A stretch of DNA of 64,000 nucleotides from contig NZ_JAPEMC010000001.1 in NCBI RefSeq assembly GCF_026343115.1, positions 5,559,001-5,623,000 of the forward strand. Direction: 5' to 3'. The position numbers and the translations under genes are program-made. The number at the start of each line of letters is the position of its first letter. Position 1 is the first letter of the stretch. Below, one piece after another: positions 53,469 to 62,744 of the stretch. Below the pieces are notes generated by a model. That model saw nothing but the letters and a program-made list of their open reading frames with translations, did not search any database and was not told the DNA's origin. The DNA is from Streptomyces sp. NBC_00102. GTDB lineage: Bacteria > Actinomycetota > Actinomycetes > Streptomycetales > Streptomycetaceae.

Positions 53469-53474
53469 TAGGCT
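53469..53474 (+). promoter_or_regulatory. -10 element of dinG
   Basis: TAGGCT, 9 bases, then ATG. A very short leader or leaderless mRNA is implied. No SOS box was found near it. Confidence 0.4.
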
Positions 53475-53483
53475 GGTGCGGCT

Positions 53484-55454
53484 ATGACGAAGCCATCCCT
53501 CACCGAGCTCCTCCACGCCGCCGTCTCCGCCGTCGGCGGCACGGAACGGCCCGGCCAGGCCGCGATGGCCGAGGCCGTCGCCGGGGCCGTGGACGACAAC
53601 GCCCACCTTCTCGTCCAGGCCGGCACCGGCACGGGCAAGTCCCTCGGCTATCTCGTCCCCGCGCTGGCGCACGGGGAGCGCGTCGTGGTCGCCACGGCCA
53701 CCCTCGCCCTCCAGCGCCAGCTCGTGGAGCGGGACCTGCCGCGCACCGTGGAGGCGCTGCACCCGCTGCTGCGCCGCCGCCCCCAGTTCGCGATGCTCAA
53801 GGGCCGCTCGAACTACCTCTGCCTGCACCGCCTCCACGAGGGAGTCCCGCAGGACGAGGAGGAGGGGCTCTTCGACCAGTTCGAGGCGGCGGCGCCCTCC
53901 AGCAAGCTGGGCCAGGACCTGCTGCGGCTGCGGGACTGGTCGGACGAGACCGAGTCCGGTGACCGCGACGACCTGACCCCCGGCGTCTCGGACCGCGCCT
54001 GGGGCCAGGTCTCCGTCTCCTCCCGGGAGTGCCTCGGCGCCTCGAAGTGCGCGTACGGCGCCGAGTGCTTCGCGGAGGCCGCCCGCGAGCGGGCCAAGCT
54101 GGCCGACGTCGTGGTCACCAACCACGCCCTGCTCGCCATCGACGCCATCGAGGGCGCACCCGTGCTCCCGCCGCACGAGGTGCTGATCGTCGACGAGGCG
54201 CACGAGCTGGTCTCCCGAGTCACGGGCGTGGCGACCGGCGAGCTCACCCCCGGCCAGGTCGGCCGCGCGGTGCGCCGCGCCGCCAAGCTGGTCAACGAGA
54301 AGGCGGCCGACGCGCTGCAGACCGCTTCGGAGGGCTTCGAGCGGGTCATGGAACTGGCCCTGCCCGGCCGGCTCGAAGAGGTCCCCGAGGACCTCGGCTA
54401 CGCCCTGATGGCGCTGCGCGACGCCGCCCGCACGGTGATCTCCGCGCTCGGCTCCACCCGGGACAAGCCCGTCACGGACGAGGACGCGGTGCGCAAGCAG
54501 GCGATGGCCTCCGTGGAGTCGGTCCACGCGGTGGCCGAGCGGATCACCCAGGGCTCCGAATGGGACGTCGTCTGGTACGAACGCCACGACCGGTTCGGCG
54601 CGTCCGTGCGGGTGGCCCCGCTCTCCGTCTCCGGGCTGCTGCGCGAGAAGCTCTTCACGGAGCGCTCGGTGGTGCTCACCTCGGCCACCCTGAAGCTCGG
54701 CGGGGACTTCAACGGCGTAGGCGCCTCCCTGGGGCTCGCCCCGGAGGGCACCGCGGGGGAGGACGTCCCGCAGTGGAAGGGGCTCGACGTCGGCTCGCCC
54801 TTCGACTACCCGAAGCAGGGCATCCTCTACGTCGCCCGCCACCTGGCCACCCCCGGCCGGGAGGGATCGCGCACCGACATGCTGGACGAGCTGGCCGAGC
54901 TGATGGAGGCCGCGGGCGGGCGCACGCTCGGGCTGTTCTCCTCGATGCGCGCGGCGCAGGCGGCGGCGGAGGTGCTGCGCGAGCGGCTGGACAAGCCGAT
55001 CCTGCTCCAGGGGGAGGAGACCCTCGGCGAGCTGATCAAGAACTTCGCGGCCGACCCGGAGACCTGTCTCTTCGGCACCCTGTCGCTCTGGCAGGGCGTC
55101 GACGTGCCGGGCGCGAGCTGCCAGCTCGTGGTCATGGACCGCATCCCCTTCCCCCGGCCCGACGACCCGCTGATGAGCGCCCGCTCGAAGGCGGTCGAGC
55201 AGGCGGGCGGGAACGGCTTCATGGCGGTCGCCGCCACCCACGCCGCACTGCTGATGGCGCAGGGCGCGGGCCGGCTCGTCCGGGCCACCGGGGACAAGGG
55301 CGTGGTGGCGGTCCTGGACCCCCGCCTCGCAACCGCCCGGTACGGCAGCTACCTGCGGGCCTCGCTGCCCGACTTCTGGTACACCACGGACCCCAACCAG
55401 GTCCGGCGCTCCCTGGCGGCGATCGACGCCGCGGCGAAGGCCGAGGGCCGCTGA
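53484..55454 (+). CDS. dinG: DinG-like ATP-dependent DNA helicase
   Basis: XPD/DinG-family 5'-3' helicase of 656 residues. Motifs are Walker A QAGTGTGKSLGYLVPAL, DEAH box LIVDEAHEL, and ATPase motifs SLWQGVDVPGASCQLVVMDRIPFP and QGAGRLVRATGDKG in the C-terminal half. Candidate Fe-S cluster Cys are in NYLCLHRLH, RECLGASKCAYGAECF. It converges on lexA. The name follows the E. coli SOS helicase; family assignment is safe, SOS control is not shown. Confidence 0.9.
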   Translation: MTKPSLTELLHAAVSAVGGTERPGQAAMAEAVAGAVDDNAHLLVQAGTGTGKSLGYLVPALAHGERVVVATATLALQRQLVERDLPRTVEALHPLLRRRPQFAMLKGRSNYLCLHRLHEGVPQDEEEGLFDQFEAAAPSSKLGQDLLRLRDWSDETESGDRDDLTPGVSDRAWGQVSVSSRECLGASKCAYGAECFAEAARERAKLADVVVTNHALLAIDAIEGAPVLPPHEVLIVDEAHELVSRVTGVATGELTPGQVGRAVRRAAKLVNEKAADALQTASEGFERVMELALPGRLEEVPEDLGYALMALRDAARTVISALGSTRDKPVTDEDAVRKQAMASVESVHAVAERITQGSEWDVVWYERHDRFGASVRVAPLSVSGLLREKLFTERSVVLTSATLKLGGDFNGVGASLGLAPEGTAGEDVPQWKGLDVGSPFDYPKQGILYVARHLATPGREGSRTDMLDELAELMEAAGGRTLGLFSSMRAAQAAAEVLRERLDKPILLQGEETLGELIKNFAADPETCLFGTLSLWQGVDVPGASCQLVVMDRIPFPRPDDPLMSARSKAVEQAGGNGFMAVAATHAALLMAQGAGRLVRATGDKGVVAVLDPRLATARYGSYLRASLPDFWYTTDPNQVRRSLAAIDAAAKAEGR

Positions 55455-55761
55455 GCCCCTGAGCCGCGCGGGGGCCCGACCCACGCAGGGGCCCCACGCG
55501 GCAGGTCCCGTACGGCCGGTCCGGTCGGCCGGGTCCGCCACGTCGGGCCGGGTCGGGCCGAGTCCGGCGTGGCACGTCCCGTACGGCCCGTGAGAGCCCG
55601 CACGCAGCACGGAGCCCCGGCGGGTCCACCCGTACGTCGTCGGGGCGGTCGCCGGGGCTCTGAGCGCCAGGGCTGGTCTTCCGGGGTGGGGCTGTCCGGG
55701 GGTCCCGGGGGTCCCGGGGGTCCCGGGGCGGAGCCGCGGTCGCGTCCGCCGCTTCCGGGGG
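55455..55761. terminator. Convergent dinG-lexA gap with hairpin and 9-bp repeat
   Basis: The 307-base gap has an inverted repeat GAGCCCCGGCG/CGCCGGGGCTC (55612-55622 and 55650-55660) that could end both transcripts. A 9-bp unit (GGGTCCCGG) is repeated three times near 55700-55727. No gene recognised. Confidence 0.55.
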
Positions 55762-56559
55762 TCAGACGCGGCGCAGTACGGCCACGACCTTGCCGAGGAT
55801 GGTCGCCTCGTCACCGGGGATCGGCTGGTACGCGGAGTTGTGCGGGAGCAGCCATACGTGGCCGTCCTCGCGGCGGAACCGCTTCACCGTGGCCTCGCCC
55901 TCCAGCATGGCCGCGACGATGTCGCCGTTCTCGGCGACCGGCTGGCGGCGTACAGTGACCCAGTCGCCGTCACAGATGGCGGCCTCGATCATGGAATCGC
56001 CGACCACCTTGAGTACGAACAGCTCTCCGTCACCCACCAGTTGGCGCGGGAGCGGGAAGACGTCCTCCACCGATTCCTCGGCGAGGATCGGACCACCGGC
56101 CGCGATCCGGCCGACCAGCGGGACGTACGAGGCGGCGGGCTTGCCCGTCGTGTCCGTCTGCTGCGAAATGGGCTGGTCCGAGCCCCGGACCTCGTAGGCC
56201 CGGGGACGGTGCGGGTCCCTGCGCAGGAAACCCTTGCGCTCCAGGGCCATCAGCTGGTGGGCCACCGACGAGGTGCTGGACAGGCCCACGGCCTGCCCGA
56301 TCTCCCGCATCGACGGTGGGTACCCCCGGCGCTGCACCGAGTCGCGGATGACCTCGATGACCCGCCGCTGCCGGTCGGTGAGGCCCGAGCTGTCGGCCCG
56401 GATGCCAGGGGGGCGCCCGGGCATGGAGCGCGTGGCCCTGGGGGGCTCCGGCCCGTCCGGGTTCGTGACAGAGTCATTCATTGCATGCACCGGCTCAGGT
56501 CGGCTCGGAGAGCGGTGGTCCCGGGCAGTGATCGTGGCACTGTCGGCGCTGGTGGTCAC
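55762..56559 (-). CDS. lexA: SOS repressor LexA
   Basis: Represses SOS genes until RecA filaments provoke its self-cleavage. The 265-residue protein has a winged helix ([36 protein letters not shown]), cleavage site Ala-Gly in RIAAGGPI, nucleophile Ser in [15 protein letters not shown] and base Lys in [14 protein letters not shown] at 56559 has GAGAGGGG upstream and agrees with the Streptomyces LexA N-terminus. The first 70 residues form a Streptomyces-type extension. Its promoter has a perfect SOS box, so it is autoregulated. Confidence 0.97.
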   Translation of the reverse strand: MTTSADSATITARDHRSPSRPEPVHAMNDSVTNPDGPEPPRATRSMPGRPPGIRADSSGLTDRQRRVIEVIRDSVQRRGYPPSMREIGQAVGLSSTSSVAHQLMALERKGFLRRDPHRPRAYEVRGSDQPISQQTDTTGKPAASYVPLVGRIAAGGPILAEESVEDVFPLPRQLVGDGELFVLKVVGDSMIEAAICDGDWVTVRRQPVAENGDIVAAMLEGEATVKRFRREDGHVWLLPHNSAYQPIPGDEATILGKVVAVLRRV

Positions 56560-56595
56560 ATCGGCCCCTCTCGAAATGTTCTCCCTGGCTGGACA

Positions 56596-56625
56596 ACGGT
56601 AGTAGCTTTCGAAAGGTTGCGCCAA
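56596..56625 (-). promoter_or_regulatory. lexA promoter
   Basis: On the minus strand TTGGCG (56625-56620), 18 bases, TACCGT (56601-56596). The SOS box overlaps the -35. Confidence 0.5.
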
Positions 56626-56636
56626 ACACACGTTCG
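56623..56636. promoter_or_regulatory. LexA (SOS) box of lexA
   Basis: On the minus strand CGAACGTGTGTTTG fits the actinobacterial consensus CGAAC-RNRY-GTTYG at every position. It overlaps the lexA -35, giving autorepression. Confidence 0.88.
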
Positions 56637-56976
56637 AGTGAAAAACGAATAAAGGCCTGCACGGCCTTTGTGACCGGGTGTATGCGCCCGAGTGCGGGCG
56701 GCTCGCGAATTCGGTTCATAACGGTACCGTCGCTCTTTTCTCGTGACGGCACCGGCCCTCCTCGCGCCCGCCGTCCCCCCCCGCTCCCTTGGCGCGCCCG
56801 GGACGGGCGCGCGGGAGTCGTCCGCGGAGCCCGCGCCGCCCTCGGGGAGGGGGTCGCGGGAGCGTCCCCCGGCGTCCCGGAGCGCGGGCGTTTCCCGTAC
56901 CCTCGTGCCTTGGCCGTGCGCGGCCCGGGCGTCCCGGGCCGGTCCGACACGCCTGGGGCCGAAACCGAGTGAAACC

Positions 56977-57017
56977 CTAGATCTAGTGGTTGGATGGCCC
57001 GGGTCGCCCAGAAGTTG
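56977..57017. promoter_or_regulatory. Paired NrdR boxes of the nrdRJ operon
   Basis: Box 1 is CTAGATCTAG (56977-56986), a perfect 10-bp palindrome matching 8 of 10 positions of the NrdR core CWATATATWG, followed by TGG. Box 2 is CCAGAAGTTG (57008-57017), also followed by TGG, matching 6 of 10. Their starts are 31 bp apart, three helical turns, the usual spacing for NrdR. Confidence 0.75.
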
Positions 57018-57051
57018 TGGTCCCCGGTCCGAACAAGCGCCGGGAATCCCC

Positions 57052-57057
57052 TATGCT
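57052..57057 (+). promoter_or_regulatory. Candidate -10 element of nrdR
   Basis: TATGCT lies 35 bases after NrdR box 2 and 75 bases before the nrdR start. No convincing -35. Confidence 0.45.
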
Positions 57058-57131
57058 GGTGACTGCTTCGAAGGGCCCCGGCGGGGCGCTGTGAGGCTTA
57101 TTACTCGTGCCGTGAAGGAGGCTTGGGAACC

Positions 57132-57638
57132 ATGCACTGCCCCTTCTGCAGGCACCCCGACAGCAGGGTCGTCGACAGTCGCACGACGGACGACGGCACG
57201 TCGATCCGGCGCCGCCGGCAGTGCCCCGACTGCTCCCGCCGGTTCACCACGGTGGAGACCTGCTCGCTCATGGTCGTCAAGCGCAGCGGTGTGACCGAGC
57301 CTTTCAGCCGCACCAAGGTCATCTCGGGCGTCCGCAAGGCGTGTCAGGGGCGGCCGGTCACCGAGGACGCCCTCGCCAAGCTCGGCCAGCGGGTCGAGGA
57401 GGCGGTGCGCGCCACCGGAAGCGCCGAACTGACGACCCACGACGTGGGGCTCGCCATACTCGGCCCCCTGCGGGAACTCGACCTCGTCGCGTACCTGCGT
57501 TTCGCGTCCGTGTACCGGGCGTTCGATTCGCTCGAAGACTTCGAAGCCGCCATCGCGGAACTGCGCGAACGGCGGCTTCCCGCCGGAGAGGTCGGGGAGA
57601 CCGTAGAGGTCCCCGCTCCCTCCGTTCCCGCCCACTGA
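57132..57638 (+). CDS. nrdR: Ribonucleotide reductase repressor NrdR
   Basis: Zinc-ribbon and ATP-cone repressor that shuts off ribonucleotide reductase genes when dATP is high. The 168-residue protein has four zinc Cys ([13 protein letters not shown] ... [14 protein letters not shown]) and an ATP cone ([29 protein letters not shown]). ATG at 57132 is 11 bases after AAGGAGG. It heads an operon with nrdJ and has NrdR boxes in its own promoter, so the operon is autoregulated. Confidence 0.97.
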   Translation: MHCPFCRHPDSRVVDSRTTDDGTSIRRRRQCPDCSRRFTTVETCSLMVVKRSGVTEPFSRTKVISGVRKACQGRPVTEDALAKLGQRVEEAVRATGSAELTTHDVGLAILGPLRELDLVAYLRFASVYRAFDSLEDFEAAIAELRERRLPAGEVGETVEVPAPSVPAH

Positions 57639-57647
57639 GTGGTACAC

Positions 57648-57675
57648 GCCGTCCGGCTGAGGTCTGCCGGACGGC
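57648..57675. terminator. Hairpin between nrdR and nrdJ
   Basis: Perfect 10-bp arms (GCCGTCCGGC/GCCGGACGGC) with an 8-base loop, 9 bases after nrdR. Probably partial termination or mRNA processing inside the operon. Confidence 0.6.
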
Positions 57676-57798
57676 GACAGGGTGGTCCACAGACCTGCTT
57701 CCGGCGCCGAGGGCGGCGTCCGGAGCACCAGACACAGCACCGTGCCCCGGGAAGAACTGGGCACTTCAGGGCGTTTTTGCCCACATATGGGAGGCGGC

Positions 57799-60696
57799 AT
57801 GACAGAGACGGCGAGCGGCCCGGCACGGAGTTCCCGCACCAAGGGAGCCAAGCCGAGCAAGGGTCTGCGTATCGAGCGCATCCACACCACCCCCGGCGTG
57901 CATCCGTACGACGAGGTGGCGTGGGAGTCCCGTGACGTCGTCATGACCAACTGGCGCGACGGCTCGATCAACTTCGAGCAGCGTGGCGTCGAGTTCCCCG
58001 ACTTCTGGTCGGTGAACGCGGTCAACATCGTCACCAGCAAGTACTTCCGCGGAGCTGTCGGCACGCCGCAGCGCGAGACCGGTCTGCGTCAGCTGATCGA
58101 CCGGATCGTGACGACCTACCGCAAGGCCGGCGAGGAGCACCAGTACTTCGCCTCCCCCGCGGACGCCGAGATCTTCGAGCACGAGCTGGCGTACGCCCTC
58201 CTGCACCAGATCTTCAGCTTCAACTCGCCGGTCTGGTTCAACGTCGGCACCCCCCAGCCGCAGCAGGTCTCCGCCTGCTTCATCCTGGCCGTCGACGACT
58301 CCATGGAGTCGATCCTCGACTGGTACAAGGAAGAGGGAATGATCTTCAAGGGCGGTTCCGGAGCAGGCCTGAACCTGTCCCGCATCCGTTCCTCCAAGGA
58401 ACTCCTCTCCTCCGGCGGCAACGCCTCCGGCCCGGTCTCCTTCATGCGCGGTGCCGACGCCTCCGCCGGAACCATCAAGTCCGGTGGCGCCACCCGCCGC
58501 GCGGCCAAGATGGTCATCCTCGACGTCGACCACCCCGACATCGAGAACTTCATCGAGACCAAGGTGAAGGAGGAGGAGAAGATCCGCGCCCTGCGCGACG
58601 CGGGCTTCGACATGGACCTGGGCGGCGACGACATCACGTCCGTCCAGTACCAGAACGCCAACAACTCCGTCCGCGTGAACGACGAGTTCATGAAGGCCGT
58701 GGAGTCCGGCGGCACGTTCGGTCTGCGCGCCCGCATGACCGGCGAGGTCATCGAAGAGGTCGAGGCGAAGTCCCTCTTCCGCAAGATGGCCGAGGCTGCC
58801 TGGGCCTGCGCCGACCCGGGCATCCAGTACGACGACACCATCAACGCCTGGCACACCTGCCCGGAGTCCGGCCGCATCAACGGCTCGAACCCGTGCAGCG
58901 AGTACATGCACCTGGACAACACCTCGTGCAACCTCGCCTCGCTGAACCTCATGAAGTTCCTCAAGGACGACGGCGAGGGCCACCAGTCCTTCGAGTCCGA
59001 GCGCTTCGCCAAGGTCGTCGAGCTGGTCATCACCGCGATGGACATCTCGATCTGCTTCGCGGACTTCCCGACGGAGAAGATCGGCGAGAACACCCGCGCC
59101 TTCCGCCAGCTCGGCATCGGCTACGCCAACCTCGGCGCCCTGCTGATGGCGACCGGCCACGCGTACGACAGCGACGGCGGCCGCGCGCTCGCCGGCGCCA
59201 TCACCTCGCTGATGACCGGTACCTCCTACCGCCGCTCCGCCGAGCTCGCCGCGGTCGTCGGCCCGTACGACGGCTACGCCCGCAACGCGGAGCCCCACCA
59301 GCGCGTCATGCAGCAGCACGCCGACGCCAACACCAAGGCCGTCCACGTGGACGACCTGGACTCGCCGATCTGGGCCGCCGCCACGGAGGCCTGGCAGGAC
59401 GTGATCCGTCTCGGCGCGAAGAACGGATTCCGCAACGCCCAGGCGTCCGTCATCGCCCCGACCGGCACCATCGGCCTGGCGATGTCCTGCGACACCACCG
59501 GCCTGGAGCCCGACCTCGCCCTGGTCAAGTTCAAGAAGCTGGTCGGCGGCGGCTCGATGCAGATCGTCAACGGCACCGTGCCGCAGGCGCTGCGCCGCCT
59601 CGGCTACCAGCCGGAGCAGATCGAGGCGATCGTCGCCCACATCGCGGAGAACGGGAACGTCATCGACGCCCCGGCTCTGAAGACCGAGCACTACGAGGTC
59701 TTCGACTGCGCCATGGGTGAGCGTTCCATCTCGGCCATGGGCCACGTCCGGATGATGGCGGCCATCCAGCCGTGGATCTCCGGCGCGCTCTCCAAGACCG
59801 TGAACCTGCCGGAGACGGCCACGGTCGAGGACGTCGAAGAGGTCTACTTCGAGGCGTGGAAGATGGGCGTCAAGGCGCTCGCCATCTACCGCGACAACTG
59901 CAAGGTCGGTCAGCCCCTCTCCGCCAAGACCAAGGAGAAGGAGAAGGAGGCGGTCACCGCCAAGGCCGAGGAGACCATCCGCACCGCGGTCGAGAAGGTC
60001 GTCGAGTACCGCCCGGTCCGCAAGCGTCTGCCCAAGGGCCGCCCGGGGATCACCACCTCCTTCACGGTCGGTGGCGCCGAGGGTTACATGACCGCCAACT
60101 CCTACCCGGACGACGGTCTCGGCGAGGTCTTCCTGAAGATGTCGAAGCAGGGCTCCACCCTCGCGGGCATGATGGACGCCTTCTCCATCGCCGTCTCGGT
60201 CGGTCTGCAGTACGGCGTCCCGCTGGAGACGTACGTCTCGAAGTTCACCAACATGCGCTTCGAGCCGGCCGGCATGACGGACGACCCGGACGTGCGGATG
60301 GCGCAGTCGATCGTCGACTACATCTTCCGTCGCCTGGCGCTCGACTTCCTGCCGTTCGAGACCCGTTCCGCCCTCGGCATCCACTCCGCCGAGGAGCGTC
60401 AGCGTCACCTCGACACCGGCTCCTACGAGCCGGCCGAGGAGGACGAGGACCTGCACACCGAGTCGCTGGCCCAGTCGGCCCCGCTGCACGTGGAGCCGCT
60501 GAAGGCCGTCGCCGCCCCGGTGGAGGCCGCCGAGAAGCCGGCGCCGCGGACGGCGCACACCTCGGCCGAACTGGTCGAGATGCAGCTCGGCATCAGCGCC
60601 GACGCCCCGCTCTGCTTCTCCTGCGGGACGAAGATGCAGCGCGCCGGTTCCTGCTACATCTGCGAGGGCTGCGGCTCGACCAGCGGCTGCAGCTGA
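57799..60696 (+). CDS. nrdJ: Class II (B12-dependent) ribonucleotide reductase NrdJ
   Basis: Adenosylcobalamin-dependent reductase of 965 residues that supplies dNTPs independent of oxygen. Active-site residues are in GSNPCSEYMHLDNTSCNLASLN (Asn, Cys, Glu) with the partner Cys in VSACFILAVDD and the dNTP-site loop around GGSGAGLNLSRIR. The C-terminus carries redox and metal Cys in CFSCGTKMQRAGSCYICEGCG. ATG at 57799 has GGGAGG 5 bases upstream; longer readings are not conserved. Confidence 0.97.
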   Translation: MTETASGPARSSRTKGAKPSKGLRIERIHTTPGVHPYDEVAWESRDVVMTNWRDGSINFEQRGVEFPDFWSVNAVNIVTSKYFRGAVGTPQRETGLRQLIDRIVTTYRKAGEEHQYFASPADAEIFEHELAYALLHQIFSFNSPVWFNVGTPQPQQVSACFILAVDDSMESILDWYKEEGMIFKGGSGAGLNLSRIRSSKELLSSGGNASGPVSFMRGADASAGTIKSGGATRRAAKMVILDVDHPDIENFIETKVKEEEKIRALRDAGFDMDLGGDDITSVQYQNANNSVRVNDEFMKAVESGGTFGLRARMTGEVIEEVEAKSLFRKMAEAAWACADPGIQYDDTINAWHTCPESGRINGSNPCSEYMHLDNTSCNLASLNLMKFLKDDGEGHQSFESERFAKVVELVITAMDISICFADFPTEKIGENTRAFRQLGIGYANLGALLMATGHAYDSDGGRALAGAITSLMTGTSYRRSAELAAVVGPYDGYARNAEPHQRVMQQHADANTKAVHVDDLDSPIWAAATEAWQDVIRLGAKNGFRNAQASVIAPTGTIGLAMSCDTTGLEPDLALVKFKKLVGGGSMQIVNGTVPQALRRLGYQPEQIEAIVAHIAENGNVIDAPALKTEHYEVFDCAMGERSISAMGHVRMMAAIQPWISGALSKTVNLPETATVEDVEEVYFEAWKMGVKALAIYRDNCKVGQPLSAKTKEKEKEAVTAKAEETIRTAVEKVVEYRPVRKRLPKGRPGITTSFTVGGAEGYMTANSYPDDGLGEVFLKMSKQGSTLAGMMDAFSIAVSVGLQYGVPLETYVSKFTNMRFEPAGMTDDPDVRMAQSIVDYIFRRLALDFLPFETRSALGIHSAEERQRHLDTGSYEPAEEDEDLHTESLAQSAPLHVEPLKAVAAPVEAAEKPAPRTAHTSAELVEMQLGISADAPLCFSCGTKMQRAGSCYICEGCGSTSGCS

Positions 60697-60706
60697 GACC
60701 GGGCGG

Positions 60707-60798
60707 GGTCACCGCGGACGTCACGTCTGCGGTGACCGGAGCGCGTAGCTGATCAACAGCCCGAGAAGGGGACCGGCGGACGGCCGGTCCCCTTCTCG
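60707..60798. terminator. Double hairpin after nrdJ
   Basis: Hairpin 1 (60707-60737) has 14-bp arms with one G-T pair (GGTCACCGCGGACG). Hairpin 2 (60762-60798) has perfect 16-bp arms (CGAGAAGGGGACCGGC) followed by a T-rich stretch, a good intrinsic terminator. Confidence 0.88.
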
Positions 60799-60847
60799 CG
60801 TTCTTCCGTTTCCGGGGTTCTCGGCCTCTCCGTGGCACGAGGCCCCT

Positions 60848-61396
60848 TCAGGCGGACGGCCCGTCCGCTCCCATCTCGGCGGCGAAGGTGCTCGGGTCGC
60901 CGTCGAAGCCCCGCAGGGTGGAGTGGAAGGTCCAGACACCCGAGCCGTCCCGGGTGAACTCGGCCACGACCGCCGCCGTCGCCGAGGCGACGCGCGAGAA
61001 GTCGTCCTCGCCGAGTTCGGTGTAGCCCTCGCGGATCTGCACGCCGGTGCGGGCGATCGCGCCGAACGTCTTGCGGCCGTCGCGCTGCTGGATCGCCACG
61101 CCCACGACGACCCGTACGTACCGCTCCGCGAGCCGGTCGAGCTCCAGGGTCATCACCTCGTCGAACCCGAGTCCCTGACCGGTCCGGCTGTCCCGGTTGA
61201 GGGTGATCGTGCCGTCGGGGGAGCGGCTGTCGTGGTGCACGAGATAGTCGGGGCCGCCGAACGGTGCGTCGGCGAGGTAGGTGCCCGCGATGAGGTCCAG
61301 GTCGTTGGGAGGTTCACCGAGTTCGCTGGGGTCCCACTTGAGCCGTACTTCGACCTTCTCGATGTCCTTGTTGGGGTTGCTGCTGGGGGTGCTCAT
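60848..61396 (-). CDS. TerD family stress/tellurium resistance protein
   Basis: Calcium-binding beta-sandwich protein of the TerD/CABP family, 182 residues. Family motifs are VEVRLKWDPSE, NDLDLIAGTYL, LVHHDSRSPDGTITLNRDSRTGQG (in pieces) and VVVGVAIQQ. Such proteins are associated with membrane stress, phage or tellurite tolerance and with development in Streptomyces. Start ATG has GGAAGGGA upstream. No other ter genes are nearby. Confidence 0.88.
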   Translation of the reverse strand: MSTPSSNPNKDIEKVEVRLKWDPSELGEPPNDLDLIAGTYLADAPFGGPDYLVHHDSRSPDGTITLNRDSRTGQGLGFDEVMTLELDRLAERYVRVVVGVAIQQRDGRKTFGAIARTGVQIREGYTELGEDDFSRVASATAAVVAEFTRDGSGVWTFHSTLRGFDGDPSTFAAEMGADGPSA

Positions 61397-61593
61397 CGGA
61401 CTTCCCTTCCTACCGCTGCGCCACCGGTCCGGTCCTACAACCTGATGATGGCTATAACTCTCGTCGGATCCAACCGCGTTGGCTCCGGGCGGCCGGATCG
61501 GGCCACGCCCGGCCCGAAGTGGCGCGAAGCGGTCCGTGAGCCGGGCGTTGGGCGTCACCCGGCCCCTTCGTGCGTACCCGCCTCGTCCCGGGC

Positions 61594-61701
61594 GGCTTCG
61601 GTGCGGGACGCGGCCTCAGTTCGGGACGTGGCCTCAGTGCGGGATGCGGCCTCAGTGCGGGATACGGCTTCAGTGCGGGATGTGGCTTCAGTGCGGGATG
61701 C
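61594..61701. repeat. 18-bp tandem repeat, six copies, over the DUF1152 stop
   Basis: Six units of consensus GGCCTCAGTGCGGGATGC in direct order. The left-most units lie between genes; the last one contains the end and TGA of the DUF1152 gene on the minus strand. With the flanks it fills a 291-base gap together with the terD upstream region. Confidence 0.95.
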
Positions 61702-62653
61702 GGAGAGGCGGGCGCTGGACTATCTCCTCGCGGAACTGCTCGATCCGGCTGCTGACCTGGCGCAGGAGATGGGTCTCCTCGATGCGGTCGAGGTAAAGGC
61801 AGTTACGGGCCACGCCTTCCAGTTCGAAGGCGAAGCAGAGCGACATCAGGGGGTTGATGAAGAGTTCACTGCCCTTGGTGCGCGAGGTGAACCGTACGTC
61901 CCCGAACGAGCCACGGACCGCTGCGGCGATTGACCCGTTGACGATGCTGGGATGGTCCGGGGTGCTCTCCTGCGCATGCGCCACGGCGTCGAGATAGAGG
62001 GCGCCCTCCCGCGTCGAACGGGAGAGGGAGAACGCGCCCAGGTAAGCCCCGTCCCGCTCCAGGGCGGCGATGTTCTCCAGTACGAGCCCGTGGCTGACTC
62101 CGTGATACGCGTCGACCCCGAAGCCGACGGAGACGATCAGCCGCTCCGGCACGTCGATTCCGGCGAGCGCGGCGACGGAGGCGAGGTCCTCCTCCGGAGT
62201 GCCGAGACCGGACTCGTCGCCCCGCATGAGGATGTCCGTACCGCCGTCGACGAGGACGACCGCGTCTATGTCGTACCGCTCGATCAGTGCCCGGTACGCC
62301 TCACGCAGGGGCTGGACCCCCACCCGCGCGAGGGCGTGGACGGTGCTCGGATACCCGTGCAGCGCGAGCCACTGGGCGAGAGTGCGCTCCGGGAAGTACG
62401 TCTGGTGCAGGGAGCTCTCGGGGGTGACGGCCGCGACGTCCGGCGCGACCCAGTCGTCGAGGGGGAGGCCCTCGACCGAGCTGAAGGTGAGGTTGGCCAG
62501 CGTGACGTCCTTCCCCCCGTGCAGGAGGGAGAGCGCGATCGGCAGGCCGGCGTAGATGTCGAAGCCGCCGCCTGCCCCGGCGACGAGTATGCGCCGGGCG
62601 GATTCCAGCCGGGAGAACAGGGGATGGGCGTGCAGAGCGGTCATGGAGATCAT
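61688..62653 (-). CDS. DUF1152 family protein
   Basis: Predicted cytoplasmic protein of 321 residues with a nucleotide-binding-like start (RRILVAGAGGGFDIYAGLPIALSL). Later signatures are VVLVDGGTDILMRGDESGLGTPEEDL and FGDVRFTSRTKGSELFINPLMS. The family is widespread and uncharacterised. ATG 62653 has GGAG 8 bases upstream; ATG 62644 is an alternative. The C-terminus ends inside an 18-bp tandem repeat. Confidence 0.8.
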   Translation of the reverse strand: MISMTALHAHPLFSRLESARRILVAGAGGGFDIYAGLPIALSLLHGGKDVTLANLTFSSVEGLPLDDWVAPDVAAVTPESSLHQTYFPERTLAQWLALHGYPSTVHALARVGVQPLREAYRALIERYDIDAVVLVDGGTDILMRGDESGLGTPEEDLASVAALAGIDVPERLIVSVGFGVDAYHGVSHGLVLENIAALERDGAYLGAFSLSRSTREGALYLDAVAHAQESTPDHPSIVNGSIAAAVRGSFGDVRFTSRTKGSELFINPLMSLCFAFELEGVARNCLYLDRIEETHLLRQVSSRIEQFREEIVQRPPLRIPH

Positions 62654-62732
62654 TCTGGGTACTCCGTAACCGGCTACGGAAGGAGTTCGGACGTTCTCCC
62701 GAGGAGAGTGACGCGCGACACGCCCGGAGCCG

Positions 62733-62738
62733 TACGAT
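62733..62738 (+). promoter_or_regulatory. -10 element for leaderless ydbC-like gene
   Basis: TACGAT, 6 bases, then GTG. Confidence 0.5.
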
Positions 62739-62744
62739 GGCGCG

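Larger units (their letters stand above)
56560..57131. other. Divergent lexA-nrdR control region
   Basis: A 572-base gap with the lexA promoter and SOS box at the left end and two NrdR boxes plus a -10 at the right end. The middle (about 56690-56960) is GC-rich with no recognised element; open frames there have no family resemblance. Confidence 0.7.

Noticed and set aside
53446..53483. SOS box for dinG
   Set aside because: No GAAC-N4-GTTC-like sequence lies in the 38-base gap before dinG, so SOS control is not claimed despite the gene name.
56743..57294. Frame in the lexA-nrdR gap running into nrdR
   Set aside because: It is in another frame than nrdR, low-complexity, and passes through the NrdR boxes and promoter.
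57639..57798. Cobalamin riboswitch before the B12-dependent nrdJ
   Set aside because: The 160-base gap is too short and shows no B12-box-like conserved sequence; only a simple hairpin is seen.
57766..60558. Open frame of 930 codons on the minus strand
   Set aside because: Antisense shadow of nrdJ, rich in Leu/Gly/Val/Asp without motif.
61594..61701. CRISPR-like array
   Set aside because: Units are directly adjacent with no spacers, and no cas gene is near.
61570..61755. Possible repeat protein reading the 18-bp array on the plus strand
   Set aside because: All six frames give repeats; no start signal and no conserved flanks. The array is better treated as a minisatellite.
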